DNA of 64,000 bases from contig MNCI01005255.1 of assembly GCA_015680685.1 (NCBI GenBank), positions 1,278,860 to 1,342,859 on the forward strand. Reading direction: 5' to 3'. Positions 23,100-33,126 of this stretch are shown piece by piece; the stretch's first letter is position 1; every line of letters starts with the position of its first letter. Under the pieces are notes generated by a model. That model saw nothing but the letters and a program-made list of their open reading frames with translations, ran no database searches and was not told the DNA's origin. The translations under genes and the position numbers were made by a program. This stretch comes from Gnetum montanum (Eukaryota; Streptophyta; Gnetopsida; Gnetales; Gnetaceae).

Positions 23100-24100
23100 G
23101 AGAAAGGCTATAATGAATAAGTAAAAATGCAAATAGAAACTTAGGCTTCATGCATAAGGAGTAAGACAAAGTACATAAAAAGGTATTAGGCTACATGGCT
23201 ATCGATGCATCTGGTTATAAGGGCATGAAGAGGTTAATGTGAATTTTAATTATGTAAATTCTTCCCAATATTTGAAAGATTAGGAAATGAGTAAGGTCTA
23301 CTTTGCATAAGTTCGTATTCACCATCACCTTCACTAATGATGTTGAAAGGGAGTTAACCCCATAACACATCGTGTTGCTTATCATTATCATTGTTGGGTT
23401 GTTGCTCTCTTTTGGGTTGATGGACTTCATGGCTAGGAGCTTCTTCTGCAAGATCCACTTCATACCCTTACTTTATGTTCATGTTGTTGATATCTAGGGG
23501 AATCACATTATCACTGTGAATGATAATTTCACCTACCTCATAAAGAAGGTAAATTTCTTGATGGATGGATGAGGACATGACCTATAATTAATCCAACCAT
23601 GATATTCCTAGAATAAGGTTGAACCTTGGTGTGTCCTCCACTAGTAAGAAATTGGTAGTTATGGGGAATTTCTTTCCTATCATAAAATCTAAGGAGATGA
23701 CACCTTGACTACCATCCTAGATTTATTAAAAAACTTGAGGATAGATGCTATGTAGGTTGTATCTACTCAATTTATGCCCAAGCATTCAACAATGGTGCAT
23801 GGAATGATGTTGGTTGCATCTCTATAATCAACATGCACTCAATATACTTGAAATGGTTATCAATAGAGAAGTCCTAGTTACTTCATCATTTTGGGGATTA
23901 ACCTTAATTTCACTATTGGAAAATACTAGGAGTGTTAACTTCTCCTCCATTAGTGAGGGAGGAACCATCACTACATGGATAGCTTCCTTATTAGTAGGGA
24001 TGTCCTCACTAATAAGGATTGAAGTTAGCATTTTGACTAGTGCCTCACGATGTGTGACATAAGTCATGATTAGGTCATACAAGCTTAGAGTTATGTTCCT
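23100..24100 (-). pseudogene. Protease region of element A (decayed)
   Basis: On minus, 24082-23828 encodes the segment that precedes the protease in this family (THREALVKMLTSI). It is followed near 23800 by VHVDYRDATNIIP, where the other elements have VHVDDGA; the active-site DDG is changed to DYR. Near 23620-23600 the RFNLILGISWL segment gives the second conserved retropepsin strand. The domain cuts Gag-Pol into mature proteins. Stops are frequent. Confidence 0.7.
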
Positions 24101-24779
24101 ATACTAGATGGATTGCCTGACTTGGTCCATCACATTGAGGAAGTTTTTATCATTGACCATGGGCTTGTCACCTTGATTATACTTCACTACCTTCATGCAT
24201 TCCAAAATATGGACTTTGGCTTTAGGTTGCGATTATTGGGGCTTTTCCTCATTCTTCTAGTTATAAAATTTAGTGTTGTCGTATGGCTTCTTGGTTGAAG
24301 AGGATTGAGCAGAGGAGGTCATGGGTATATCTAAGAGGAAAGTGAGCTTTGGTGGGCCCACTTACTTTTGTGTTTCCATCTACTTGTCACCCTTGTTGTT
24401 GGGCTTTTTCTTATGCTTCTTCTTTTTCTTAATTAAGGTCATTTGTTTGTCAACCATTTTTTGTGAGGAAGAAGCACTAGCATTTGCCACCATAAGAGGT
24501 CATTATGTAATTGGTTGGGCTACCACTAGCTAGGTTGTTTTAGGTTGGTACATCCTGATGACAAAAGGTTCCGTCAGAGACATTTGTAATGGTACTTTTA
24601 TGAAAAAGGAGGATCTTGAGCTGATGGAAGCTAAAGAAGCCCTTTCATCACAAAGGGGTACTTGGATCATGAATGGTTCTCTTGGGGATTTCTAATCATC
24701 ATAAATATTGAATGCTGAAATAATGTAAGGGTTTTCATTAGCACTTAACAAGTCTTTGTAAACCTACATTGATTAATTT

Positions 24780-26860
24780 TACGGTCATACTAAGAATCCA
24801 AGATTAGCTGCCCCCTATTTATCATTCTTTGCAGTTCATCCTTCAGTGCAAGGAAAAAGTCTATGTCATGACCTGGTAGCTGGTGATAGTGGCAAAAATA
24901 GTCTAGCTTGAAGTACCTAGGTAGTTGTGGATCATCCTTTGTTACTTGAGAGGGATATTTGGCTATTGCAAATACTCGCTCATGCTTCTTTCGAGTAGCT
25001 TTGGTCATCTATTTGTATTACATGCACCCACTCTTCCACAGTTGGTCTACTAACTTGGATGGCTTTAGACGTAAGGTAGTGTACTTACTATGGTTTTTTT
25101 GCTTAAAATTTGCCCTAGTTGTAGTCAATGCAGTGGACCTAGAGGTTGATGGTTAGTTATTATGATCATTAGTGGGGGCCTTGGGTGGGTTGGCCCTTGG
25201 CCCCTAGTTTCTAGTCTTTACTTATTTGATCAAAGTTTCTATGGTTATATTGTTTTGTTTATTCTTCTCTTTATCTCTTTGTGTAGATTTTTATATGCTA
25301 TGTAGGTGGGATCATGACTAGCCTTTGCAACATCTTCTATATTCTTGGTTTGGAAAAATGCTTGGCTAAGGGATACTAGGTCAAGATAGTAAAGTTTGGA
25401 CTTGATAACGTTGTTTACTACTCCCTTGAATATGATTAATAGGTGGGCCTTGGCGATAGGTTCTGGTATTACATTCAACAATCCATTTCACTATTGAATA
25501 AATTCTACATAGGCTTAAGGGATCCCTTCTTAATCTTCATGAGTTAGTCAAGCATAGTGTCAAGATTCAAGTTATAGTTGAAGTGGTTAAAAACTAGGCT
25601 ATCAAGTTTTCTAGAGAGGATATGAATCCTTTGGGTAAGGAATAGTACCAATCAAGTGTTTTCTCAGTCAAGGACATGGGGAAAATCCTCATGATGGTAT
25701 GAGGCCATCTCTATAATAGCAAGCACTTGAATCTAAAGGTTATAAGGTGAGCATTAGGATCACTTTCTCTGTTATACTTGCTAAATTGGGGAATAGGGAG
25801 ACTAGGAGAAAGTATCAAGCATGGAAATATAGGATTTATGGAATCATTTTGGTAGAAGTCCATAATCTTGATAGCTTATGAGGTAGAGGCTTTATGCCTC
25901 TTTAACTCCTCTGTTAGGTCTTAGATCATCTAGAAGACTTAATTTAGGCCTTGTGGTGCCCTTGTTGGCTATGGGGTTTGCACATATGGTTGTGATGTCT
26001 ATTGTGAGGCTTATGGCCTCACTATGGGTTGTAGGATGGAAGAAAGATGTTGTGTCATGGTTATAGCTTGTGGGCCAAACAAGGAAAAGGATGTTTATGT
26101 CAATACCTAAGGCACAAATGAAATAAAAGGGGTGTCTAACCCCTGAGTTACTTGGGGTCCCATGGTGAACCCCACATGGCTATTCCATGGCCTAACAGTA
26201 GTAGCTACCACCATCTTTGATTAAACTAACCTAGGTTGGATAGCAAGAGGCATGGAGAAGTGAAAGGTAGTGGGCTATGACACTGATTGTGCTTGGTGTG
26301 TAGCGATGATTAGCGTAGGCCTAAACATGGTTGAGTATAGTGGGGATGAAGGTGGTGGGACCTATTTAGAAAAAGAGGCAAAGGAGGTAGAGGTGGGAAA
26401 TATGGCCTTGGGGATCCTTCATCGAAAAAGTTCCCCCTCAAGGTTTCCAGGCTTAGACTCTACCTTAACTTCATCAGCCTCTTCTAGTTGCCCCTCAAAG
26501 GTAGTCTTTCAAATGTCTTCATTAACTTTAATGAGAAGGGCTAAGATGCTAGCATAGATGTTATTGAGGGGTATTTGGTCATAGGGGGAGGGAATATACT
26601 TCTTTCCATTGCAATGGATGAGACCAAATTCCCTCTTGGACTTTGCTTCCACTTGTAGGATTAACATGCCAACTTGGATCTTAGAGCAAATGAAGTTATA
26701 ATGTTCTTCATTTATCATCATGAAATTATGACTTTTTACCCTAAGTCTAAGAGATTGCCTAAATTCCATTATAGCAGGGTCTTTGGGCTCATAAACCCTC
26801 ATGTGTTGTTGATCGAACCCATTGTTGGTGTAGTTATAAGGTAACTTGGTTGATTGTCAA
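24780..26860 (-). pseudogene. gag of element A (decayed)
   Basis: Minus-strand gag in pieces. The amino-terminal domain is at 26802-26509 (SLRLRVKSHNFMMINEEHYN), matching the amino end of element D's gag. The capsid-type helical part is near 25800-25480. Then come a piece at 25481-25245 (IAKAHLLIIFKGVVNNVIKS) and a knuckle-like motif FCHYHQLPGHDIDFFLALKD at 25008-24790. The knuckle keeps C, H and H but has F where a final Cys is usual. Gag forms the particle that packages genomic RNA. Frameshifts and TAG codons separate the pieces. Confidence 0.75.
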
Positions 26861-27744
26861 ATAGACATGGCTATTTTGTTAAAAAAGGCTTGAAAAAGGC
26901 TATTAATGGCAAAAAATAGAGGTAAATCCCAATAAGTAAAATTCAAAAATGATCAAAGGAAGAAAAAATGGTTTAAAATAAAGCACTTTCTATAATTAGT
27001 AAGTGGGGGAGTAATGGGGGTTTACCCCTTTACCAGAAATATAAAGTTAAAAATGTTGGTGTTAAGCCTCACCTACACTAGCCTCCCAACGACCTCTATG
27101 CTAGGTATGGCAAGGGAAGTGAGGGAGTAGGGGTGAAGAAGGGGGGTGAGATGATGGAAATCTCACACCTTTTGATCCAATATTGATGAGGGGAAAGGCT
27201 GAAAATCAAAGTGAAAAGTTGGTGTTTTTCCACTAAGATTGTTTCTAGTAGGCTACTAATTTTCTCAGCTTGGAAAGATGGTAGCAGGGGGGCTAGAAGC
27301 TAACTTCTAAAAGTTTGATGATTTCTGAAAGGGTTGCACCACCCACTTTAAAAATTGAAAAATATTGATAGCAAAAAGGAAAAAGGGTGAAAGGTTTCAA
27401 TGATGGCTTTGGGCTAAAAAATTCATAGTAGTTACTATGAAAAGCCAACACCCAACCACCTAGAACTTTCATGTTGCAGTTTTGATCATAGGGGGAAAGG
27501 GGTAGTGTTAAATTTTTGAAGGTTTTGATGGAATGCCAATGTTGGGATTAAAATTCATAGCAACTGTTGTGAAAATCTTGAAAACCCAAACACTTGCAAC
27601 ATCAAAGCTAGGCTTTAATTATAGTGGCAATGTGTTGCAATGTTGGGTTTTGAAGGTTTTAATGTCAAAATTGCATATTTTTGCAATGTAAAGCAACATT
27701 GGAAATAGGAAAAACTAATTTAAATGTAGAAATTAGGTGAACGT

Positions 27745-27772
27745 TCAAGTCCTCCTTCTAACACTAAGAAAA
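27745..27772 (-). promoter_or_regulatory. Decayed primer binding site of element A
   Basis: On minus, GTTAGAAGGAGGACTTGAAC lies directly inside the presumed LTR end. It corresponds to CTAGAAGGAGGG at the same place in elements C and D, with transitions. The first bases (TTAGTG instead of TGGCGC/TGGCAC) have decayed. I did not assign the primer tRNA. Confidence 0.55.
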
Positions 27773-27774
27773 CT

Positions 27775-28166
27775 ATTGTGACTAGAAAATTTGATCATTG
27801 AAAAATTTAAAGTCTTGGCATAGTAGCCATAACCTTGAATCCTTAGGGTCTTTGAAAAAATGGGATTTAGGATACCTTGGATGGTCTAACAAATCACCAA
27901 GGAACTTATGAAATGCAAAATGAATGATGAAAATAATAATGAAAAAATTATAGATGTATAGAATGGAAAAAAAATGCAAACTGCACATAAAAATGAAACT
28001 TTAAAATTTATTAAAATAATAAATGAGAGTTTTAGAAATATATACAATAAACACCTATGAGAGAGCAAAGGAGGATTCACTAATGTAGGAGTTCAAGGTC
28101 CATTGAAGATCATGTGATCTACTCCATGATCTAGATACCAAGTCACTCATGATGCATTCAAATATT
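27775..28166 (-). repeat. Partial 5' LTR of element A
   Basis: Adjacent to the primer site, the sequence resembles the LTR ends of elements B and C in order: a GTGACTAGAAAAT start, an AACC..ATCC..AGGG block and a GGTCTA block near 27880. The resemblance stops at 28166, where element B's LTR begins with TGTAG. The rest of the LTR is not seen in this window. Confidence 0.5.
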
Positions 28167-30649
28167 TGTAGCGACTGAAAACATTGGTGGCTGTAACACT
28201 GAGAGGTTACCGGGTGTACAGCCTAACCCCGAATCCGCGTGAGGGCTGTGCTAGAGAAAAAAAAAATGGGGTGCCCTGAACGGTCTAGTCATTTCTTTAA
28301 CATTGGTGTATAATAACCTTTCTTTAACATTTTTTTAAAGATGTTATGCATGGAGATTAAAGTGCAAAAAGCTATAACACACAGAATAGTAAAAGTGTAG
28401 CAAAAATATGTAACTTAAGCAATGAACGTAAATTGATAGACAATGATGCAAAATATAGCGAGATGAAATGAAATGAGCTTAAGTGAAAGAATGCACAGCC
28501 CCAAAATTAGGGGATTTGATCCTCGTTTGGCTGAAGAAGGTGTACAACTGATGTGCAGTGTGGATAGGCACAACTTATAACGTAACGGTATGGTCACAGC
28601 TCCTCGATTGCTGCCAATGGCCTGCTAACCAGAGCTAATGAGCCAGTGATTGTTGGGCTAAGAGAGATCTAGAAAGTGCTACCACTAGGGTTTTCTATTC
28701 ATCAACCTGTTGGTTGCCAGTCTCTTTACCAAAGCCAATCACTAGAAAGCCAAATGCCAAAAATGCCAATCGCTAATCACAAGAAAGCCAAGTCAAAAGC
28801 CAAAAATGCCAAAGGAAAACCCTTTGAACATTGTTCACTGAGGTATTTATAGAGCCAAATGTAGAAGAGAGATGTGGTTTCGATGCCATGTGTCCTGGGT
28901 TCCACGAGGTGCAAATGTGGATGTGTCATACCACTGTCTAGTGTTACGCTATAGTGTTATGTTGATGTGCTACACTGCAATGTAATGAGGCTAGATGTGA
29001 AACTTGCTAAGCTAAGCCATGATCATATTGTTCAAGCTGCATGTGCCAAATGTACTGTATGAAATCACCGGTGCAAGGCTGGAATGAAACAGACACCGAG
29101 AGATCTGTAGACTAGCACAGAAGACCCTACCTTCACTTGAGGGTGAACTAGAACTGACGAAGGTAGAGTACCTTGGATGGTCCGCACGTGGATTAGACAA
29201 GGATTTCCCCAAACGTATGCCAATATGCAACACGCTGGGTTATTTGTAAATGGTGTAATAAATGTAGACCAGAGCATAAATGTACAGGAATATAAGCAAA
29301 AAGGAAAACAAGAATGAATGAAAAACTGTAACAAATCTTGACCAGAAATGAAGCAACTTTATTACAAAATGGAGATTACAGTGCACCGGTCTGAACGTAG
29401 TTGTGGATCTAACACAAGGTAGATGAAAGGTCCCAGTGGATGCAGAGGGATGAAGGTATGCTAGTTTGGACTGCAGGCCCAGCATGAAGCTTATATGGTC
29501 AGCGCGCCAGGTAGAAGTCCAGTGTATAGGTTTCGTGTCCAGATTTGCCCAATCTCTTGATCCATAAAAAGCTATTGTCCCTCTCCTGATCTAGTGAGAA
29601 ATTGGGGTTTTTATAAGATCTTGGGCATTAGATTCGGATCCAGAAGTGTATGAGTGGCCGTGGATGAGAAAATTTCAGATCGGATGACATGTGGCCGTGT
29701 TGCTAGAGTGCAAAGAATGTTACAACTGTATATTGTGCTGCATGCTAGCGTGTACATGTTGGGTGTGTGAACCAAGCGTACAGATTTGACCAACACAAAA
29801 GAATTAAACTTTACAAACGAACATTACTGTTACAATAGAAAATCTTGAATTTGGCCATTGGATTTGGGCTCTGGTGTCATGAGAATGCTACCTATGGATT
29901 TTTAGCTTATTTGGACTTGATCTGACATGGTTTTTGAAGACTTCAACTGGTATATGCTGTGCTGCATGCTGGGCATACACGCTGGGCGTGTAGGTCAGCG
30001 GCAAGTTGGCTGAATCGCCTGATCGACCTCGCTTTTGGTTGTGCATGTTGGGCGTGCAGAGTATGTACACTCAGCATATAGGTCATGGAAGTGCATCATT
30101 TTGAGGTTAAATCATCATTTTGGGAGCCTGGGATGATGACTGAAAATTTTCTTGCCTCTGAGAGTGAAGATCTTGTTCTGGGGTGCCTGTTCTGAGAGAT
30201 CCTTGATGGTGCACGCTGGGCGTGCATGCTGGGCGTATACATTGGGCATGCACAAATGAAGACCCATCATTTGGAGCCCAAAACTTGATTTTCAGGAACC
30301 TGAGAGCTACTAGGGACCTTGGGGAAGGTCCTAGGGAGTCCAAACACTCAATTCTAGCATGTTTTAGCCCATTTTCGGGGACCAAAAGTTGTTGCACGCT
30401 GGGTTGCATGCTAGGCATGCAGGCCCATGTGCAAGACATATACTTAGCTTTGGCTAAGTTTTTTCAGCTTGAAACTTGCGATTCTTATTGCCAGATGTTG
30501 ATGTAGTCTCCAATAGATCTCAAGGAACTTTTTCTTGCTTGATTCGACTCCTTTTGATGTTGTTTGTGAAGTTCGCAAGTTTCGGTCATGCTAGAAAGCA
30601 TCATGACTTAGCTCGAAGGTTTTTGGTCCAAATTTTTGTGGTATTTCAT
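28167..30649 (-). repeat. 3' LTR of element B (about 2.5 kb)
   Basis: The left end TGTAGCGACTG and the following ~880 bp match the inner end of element C's 5' LTR (46642 onward), including GTGCCCTGAACGGTCTAGTC. The right end abuts GGCCCCTCTTTG, the complement of a polypurine tract CAAAGAGGGGCC at 30651-30662. The same tract precedes the LTR in elements C and D. The middle contains imperfect GCATGCTGGGCGTGCA repeats. Open frames within it (for example 30107-30506) overlap on both strands and have no motif. Confidence 0.7.
29740..30425. repeat. Hairpin-rich GCATGCTGGGCGTGC repeats within LTR of element B
   Basis: Variants of GCATGCTGGGCGTGCA recur near 29742, 29965, 30040, 30208, 30225 and 30395, often in clusters of two or three, with the main clusters 165-220 bases apart. 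Several copies can pair with themselves, because GCATGC and TGCA are palindromic. No coding function is apparent. Confidence 0.65.
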
Positions 30650-30662
30650 TGGCCCCTCTTTG

Positions 30663-31659
30663 TTGACATTTGGAGGAATCGACTCGAGAAGCATTGACAA
30701 AGAAGTACAAACACCACAAGCAACTTAGTAACATTGTCATTCGACACTTGACCAGATGTCCTCGCACTGTGCTCAGAAGTACTTGGGATTAGGAAATGAA
30801 GTTTTGAGATGATATCTAGAGGAGATGTTCACAAGTGTGGGATTGGGAATTAATTGCGGGATTGTGCAGGTGTAGGAGAGGAGTGTTCATTTTTGCTAAA
30901 GACCCATGTCAGTTCTTGTCAATGGCCAATGTTCAACGAACTTGGAACCACAGCATGAGGTGTACATCCTTTGGAGGAACAAGACTCTTGTATTAGGTTT
31001 AAGAGAACTTGTTGTTGCAACCAAAGCCACGCAATGAGGTGAAACATGATTGTTTGAGACATGAGTATTTCTTCCAAGACAATTTCCTTCCCACCTAGGG
31101 TTTGTATGGGAAGTGCCAAGGGTCTTGTGGTTCATTTTTCTCTTTTTTTTTGTGTGCTTTCTTTCAATTTTGCATTCATGCTCATGTGTCGTGTTGTGTG
31201 TTGCAACTACTTGAGAGCATCGCAGCGTGCAACCGTGTGCTCAATGTTCTGGGGCATACTAGATGTATCTAGGAACTGTAACTAGGTAGGAAAGGGAACG
31301 AGAGTGTTGGGGAAATGGAGAATGTATTGGACACTAGGAATGTACTTTTTTATAGATTGATTAACCTAGTTGCATGTGTAAAAAACAATGTGGCACCTTG
31401 TCACCGTGATGAAGTGTATCCGTGTACGAACACCACTGGGTGTCATCTTATAAACACAACTTCGAGAAAACAAGAAAACCAAAAGTGAATGAGTTAGTAA
31501 AAACTTTAGACACGAATGTGGCCAATGCAAATGGAGACACCATGTGAAAATTAAAGTAAACAAAATGAGAAGCAATAGTGTTTTTAGAGCCGATGTGATG
31601 AATGACATGGCAAGCGTTGATGAGGAAATGTCATGAATTATAGCAGTAGATGAATGTGC
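30663..31659 (-). other. 3' untranslated region of element B
   Basis: This lies between the integrase-side motif array and the 3' LTR. Parts align by eye with 37470-38860 of element C, for example a GATGAAGTGTATCC / GGTGAAGCGCATCC block near 31405 and 38160. A second purine-rich tract (minus strand; T8 on plus at 31143-31150) is also present. No gene was recognised. Confidence 0.5.
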
Positions 31660-31958
31660 CAGAGATGATCTTGCCAGTTTATAGTCTTAACGGACTGTCG
31701 TGGGTTAGTTTTACGTCATAACCTGTTGGATGTTGCCATTTTATCATCATAGCAGATGGTACGATGCTAGTTTATAGTTGTGGAGGACTATTAAGAGGCA
31801 AGCTGGTTTATGCTCTTAGCAAACTCTGGTGAATGAATGTGACAGTTTAGTATCATGTGGGACAGAGCTCTATGGTGTCAGTTTACCATCATGATGCTAG
31901 GATATTCTGTGGTATCAGTTTATCATCATGGTGCCAGGACGAGCTCATACCTGTGATG
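31660..31958. repeat. Post-integrase motif array of element B
   Basis: About seven copies of a CCAGTTTATAGTCTTAACGG-like motif with 30-45 base spacing (near 31670, 31708, 31735, 31768, 31800, 31845, 31880 and 31915) follow the integrase stop. They are variants of the array seen in the other elements. Confidence 0.7.
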
Positions 31959-31959
31959 T

Positions 31960-33121
31960 TTAGACGTGAAACTGCTTAAGGTATAGATGGTTCATTGGAT
32001 GAAAAAGCTCATTACCATTTATATCAGCTAGCTTGAATGCTCCATTATCGTATGCTTTGGTGACTAGGTAAGGCCCTTCCCAATTGGCTGAGAACTTGTC
32101 CACGTGTTCACAAACTACCTTAAGTACAAGGTCCCCTTCTTTGATCAAGCTCTTATGAATGTCATGTTGATGGCGCTGTCGTTGTTGCTTCTGGTACCAC
32201 TCGATTTGATCAAGTGTTCGTGTGCATTCTTCTTCCATTGAGTTGAGGTCAACAATGCACAATTCATTGTTTTGACCTTTATCGAGGAGTTCGGATAACA
32301 TGATCCTCAAGGATGGTACCTGCAACTCCAGAGATAAAACAGCTTATGAGCCATAAACAAGGCTATATGGTGTTTTACCTATGGATGTCCTATGCGTAGT
32401 CTGATAGGCCCATAACGTGTATACTAGCTGCTCATGGCATCTTCTCTTGCTCTGAGTGAGCATCTTCTTGAGCACTGAGATGACAATCTTATTCTTGGCT
32501 TCCCCTTGTCCATTACTCTGAGGGTAGTAGGGTGATGAAAATGAGTGTTTAATACCTAGGCTCTCATAAAACGTTTTTGTTTCGACACTGCTAAATTGTG
32601 GCCCATTGTTAGTGATGATAGTCATTGGGATTCCAAAATGGGTAACAATGTTTTCAAGGATAAAGTTGCATACTTTTTGCGATGTGGTCTTCCTAAGAGG
32701 GATAGCTTCTACCCATTTCGTGAAGTATTCAGTCGCGGTTATGATAAAGCTATGTCCTGCAGAAGATGGGGAAGTTATTGGTCCTATGATGTCTAACCCC
32801 AATTTCTGGAAAGGCCATGTGATTTGAGCCTTATGCAATTCATTAGGTGGAACGTGTATAAGATTACTGTGCTTTTGACATATATTGCATGTCTTGACCT
32901 TAGAGAAGCAATTGTACCCCATATGTGGCCAATAATAGCCTAAACATCTAATTTTTGTTGCCATTACTTTAGGCGCTATGTGCCCTCCGCATAATCCTTC
33001 ATGAACTTGTTCCATGATGGTTTGGCCATCAGTACTACTAATGCATGTTAACAAGATGCCTTCGTAGGATCTATGACATAGTGTATCTCCTACTAGTGTA
33101 TATTGTCTAGAGTTTTTTCAT
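31960..33121 (-). pseudogene. Integrase of element B (best preserved integrase in the window)
   Basis: A 236-codon open stretch (33054-32344) carries the zinc-binding part (HEGLCGGHIAP, then CNICQKH). It also carries the catalytic core with LDIIGP (Asp), ITNNGPQFSS (the second Asp reads as Asn in the TDN position) and SNGQGEAKNK (Glu). The C-terminal domain (32325-31960) contains GDLVLK, NWEGPYLV and ends in HLYLKQFHV before the stop. One lesion separates the two pieces at about 32335. The amino end is cut at 33121-33126 by the LTR-type insertion and resumes beyond 35905. The order matches the other elements. Confidence 0.85.
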
Positions 33122-33126
33122 ACTAC

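Larger units (their letters stand above)
8905..28166 (-). mobile_element. Element A: giant Tat-type Ty3/gypsy retrotransposon with internal antisense gene (truncated)
   Basis: Read on minus from right to left: partial 5' LTR (about 27775-28166), primer site, gag, protease, repeats, a large antisense-gene module, repeats, RT, RNase H, second RNase H, integrase, repeats. The two RNase H domains and RT/integrase type place it in the Tat lineage of Ty3/gypsy. The internal part spans more than 18 kb because the protease-RT spacer holds a ~5.2-kb antisense gene and a ~3.8-kb tandem array. The 3' LTR is missing; the endogenous caulimovirid adjoins at about 8905. The 5' LTR is cut at 28166 by element B. 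All genes are heavily decayed. Confidence 0.75.

Noticed and set aside
30107-30506. Opposing open frames of 94-110 codons in the LTR of element B
   Set aside because: They lie in the repeat-rich LTR, overlap each other on opposite strands and have no protein motif.
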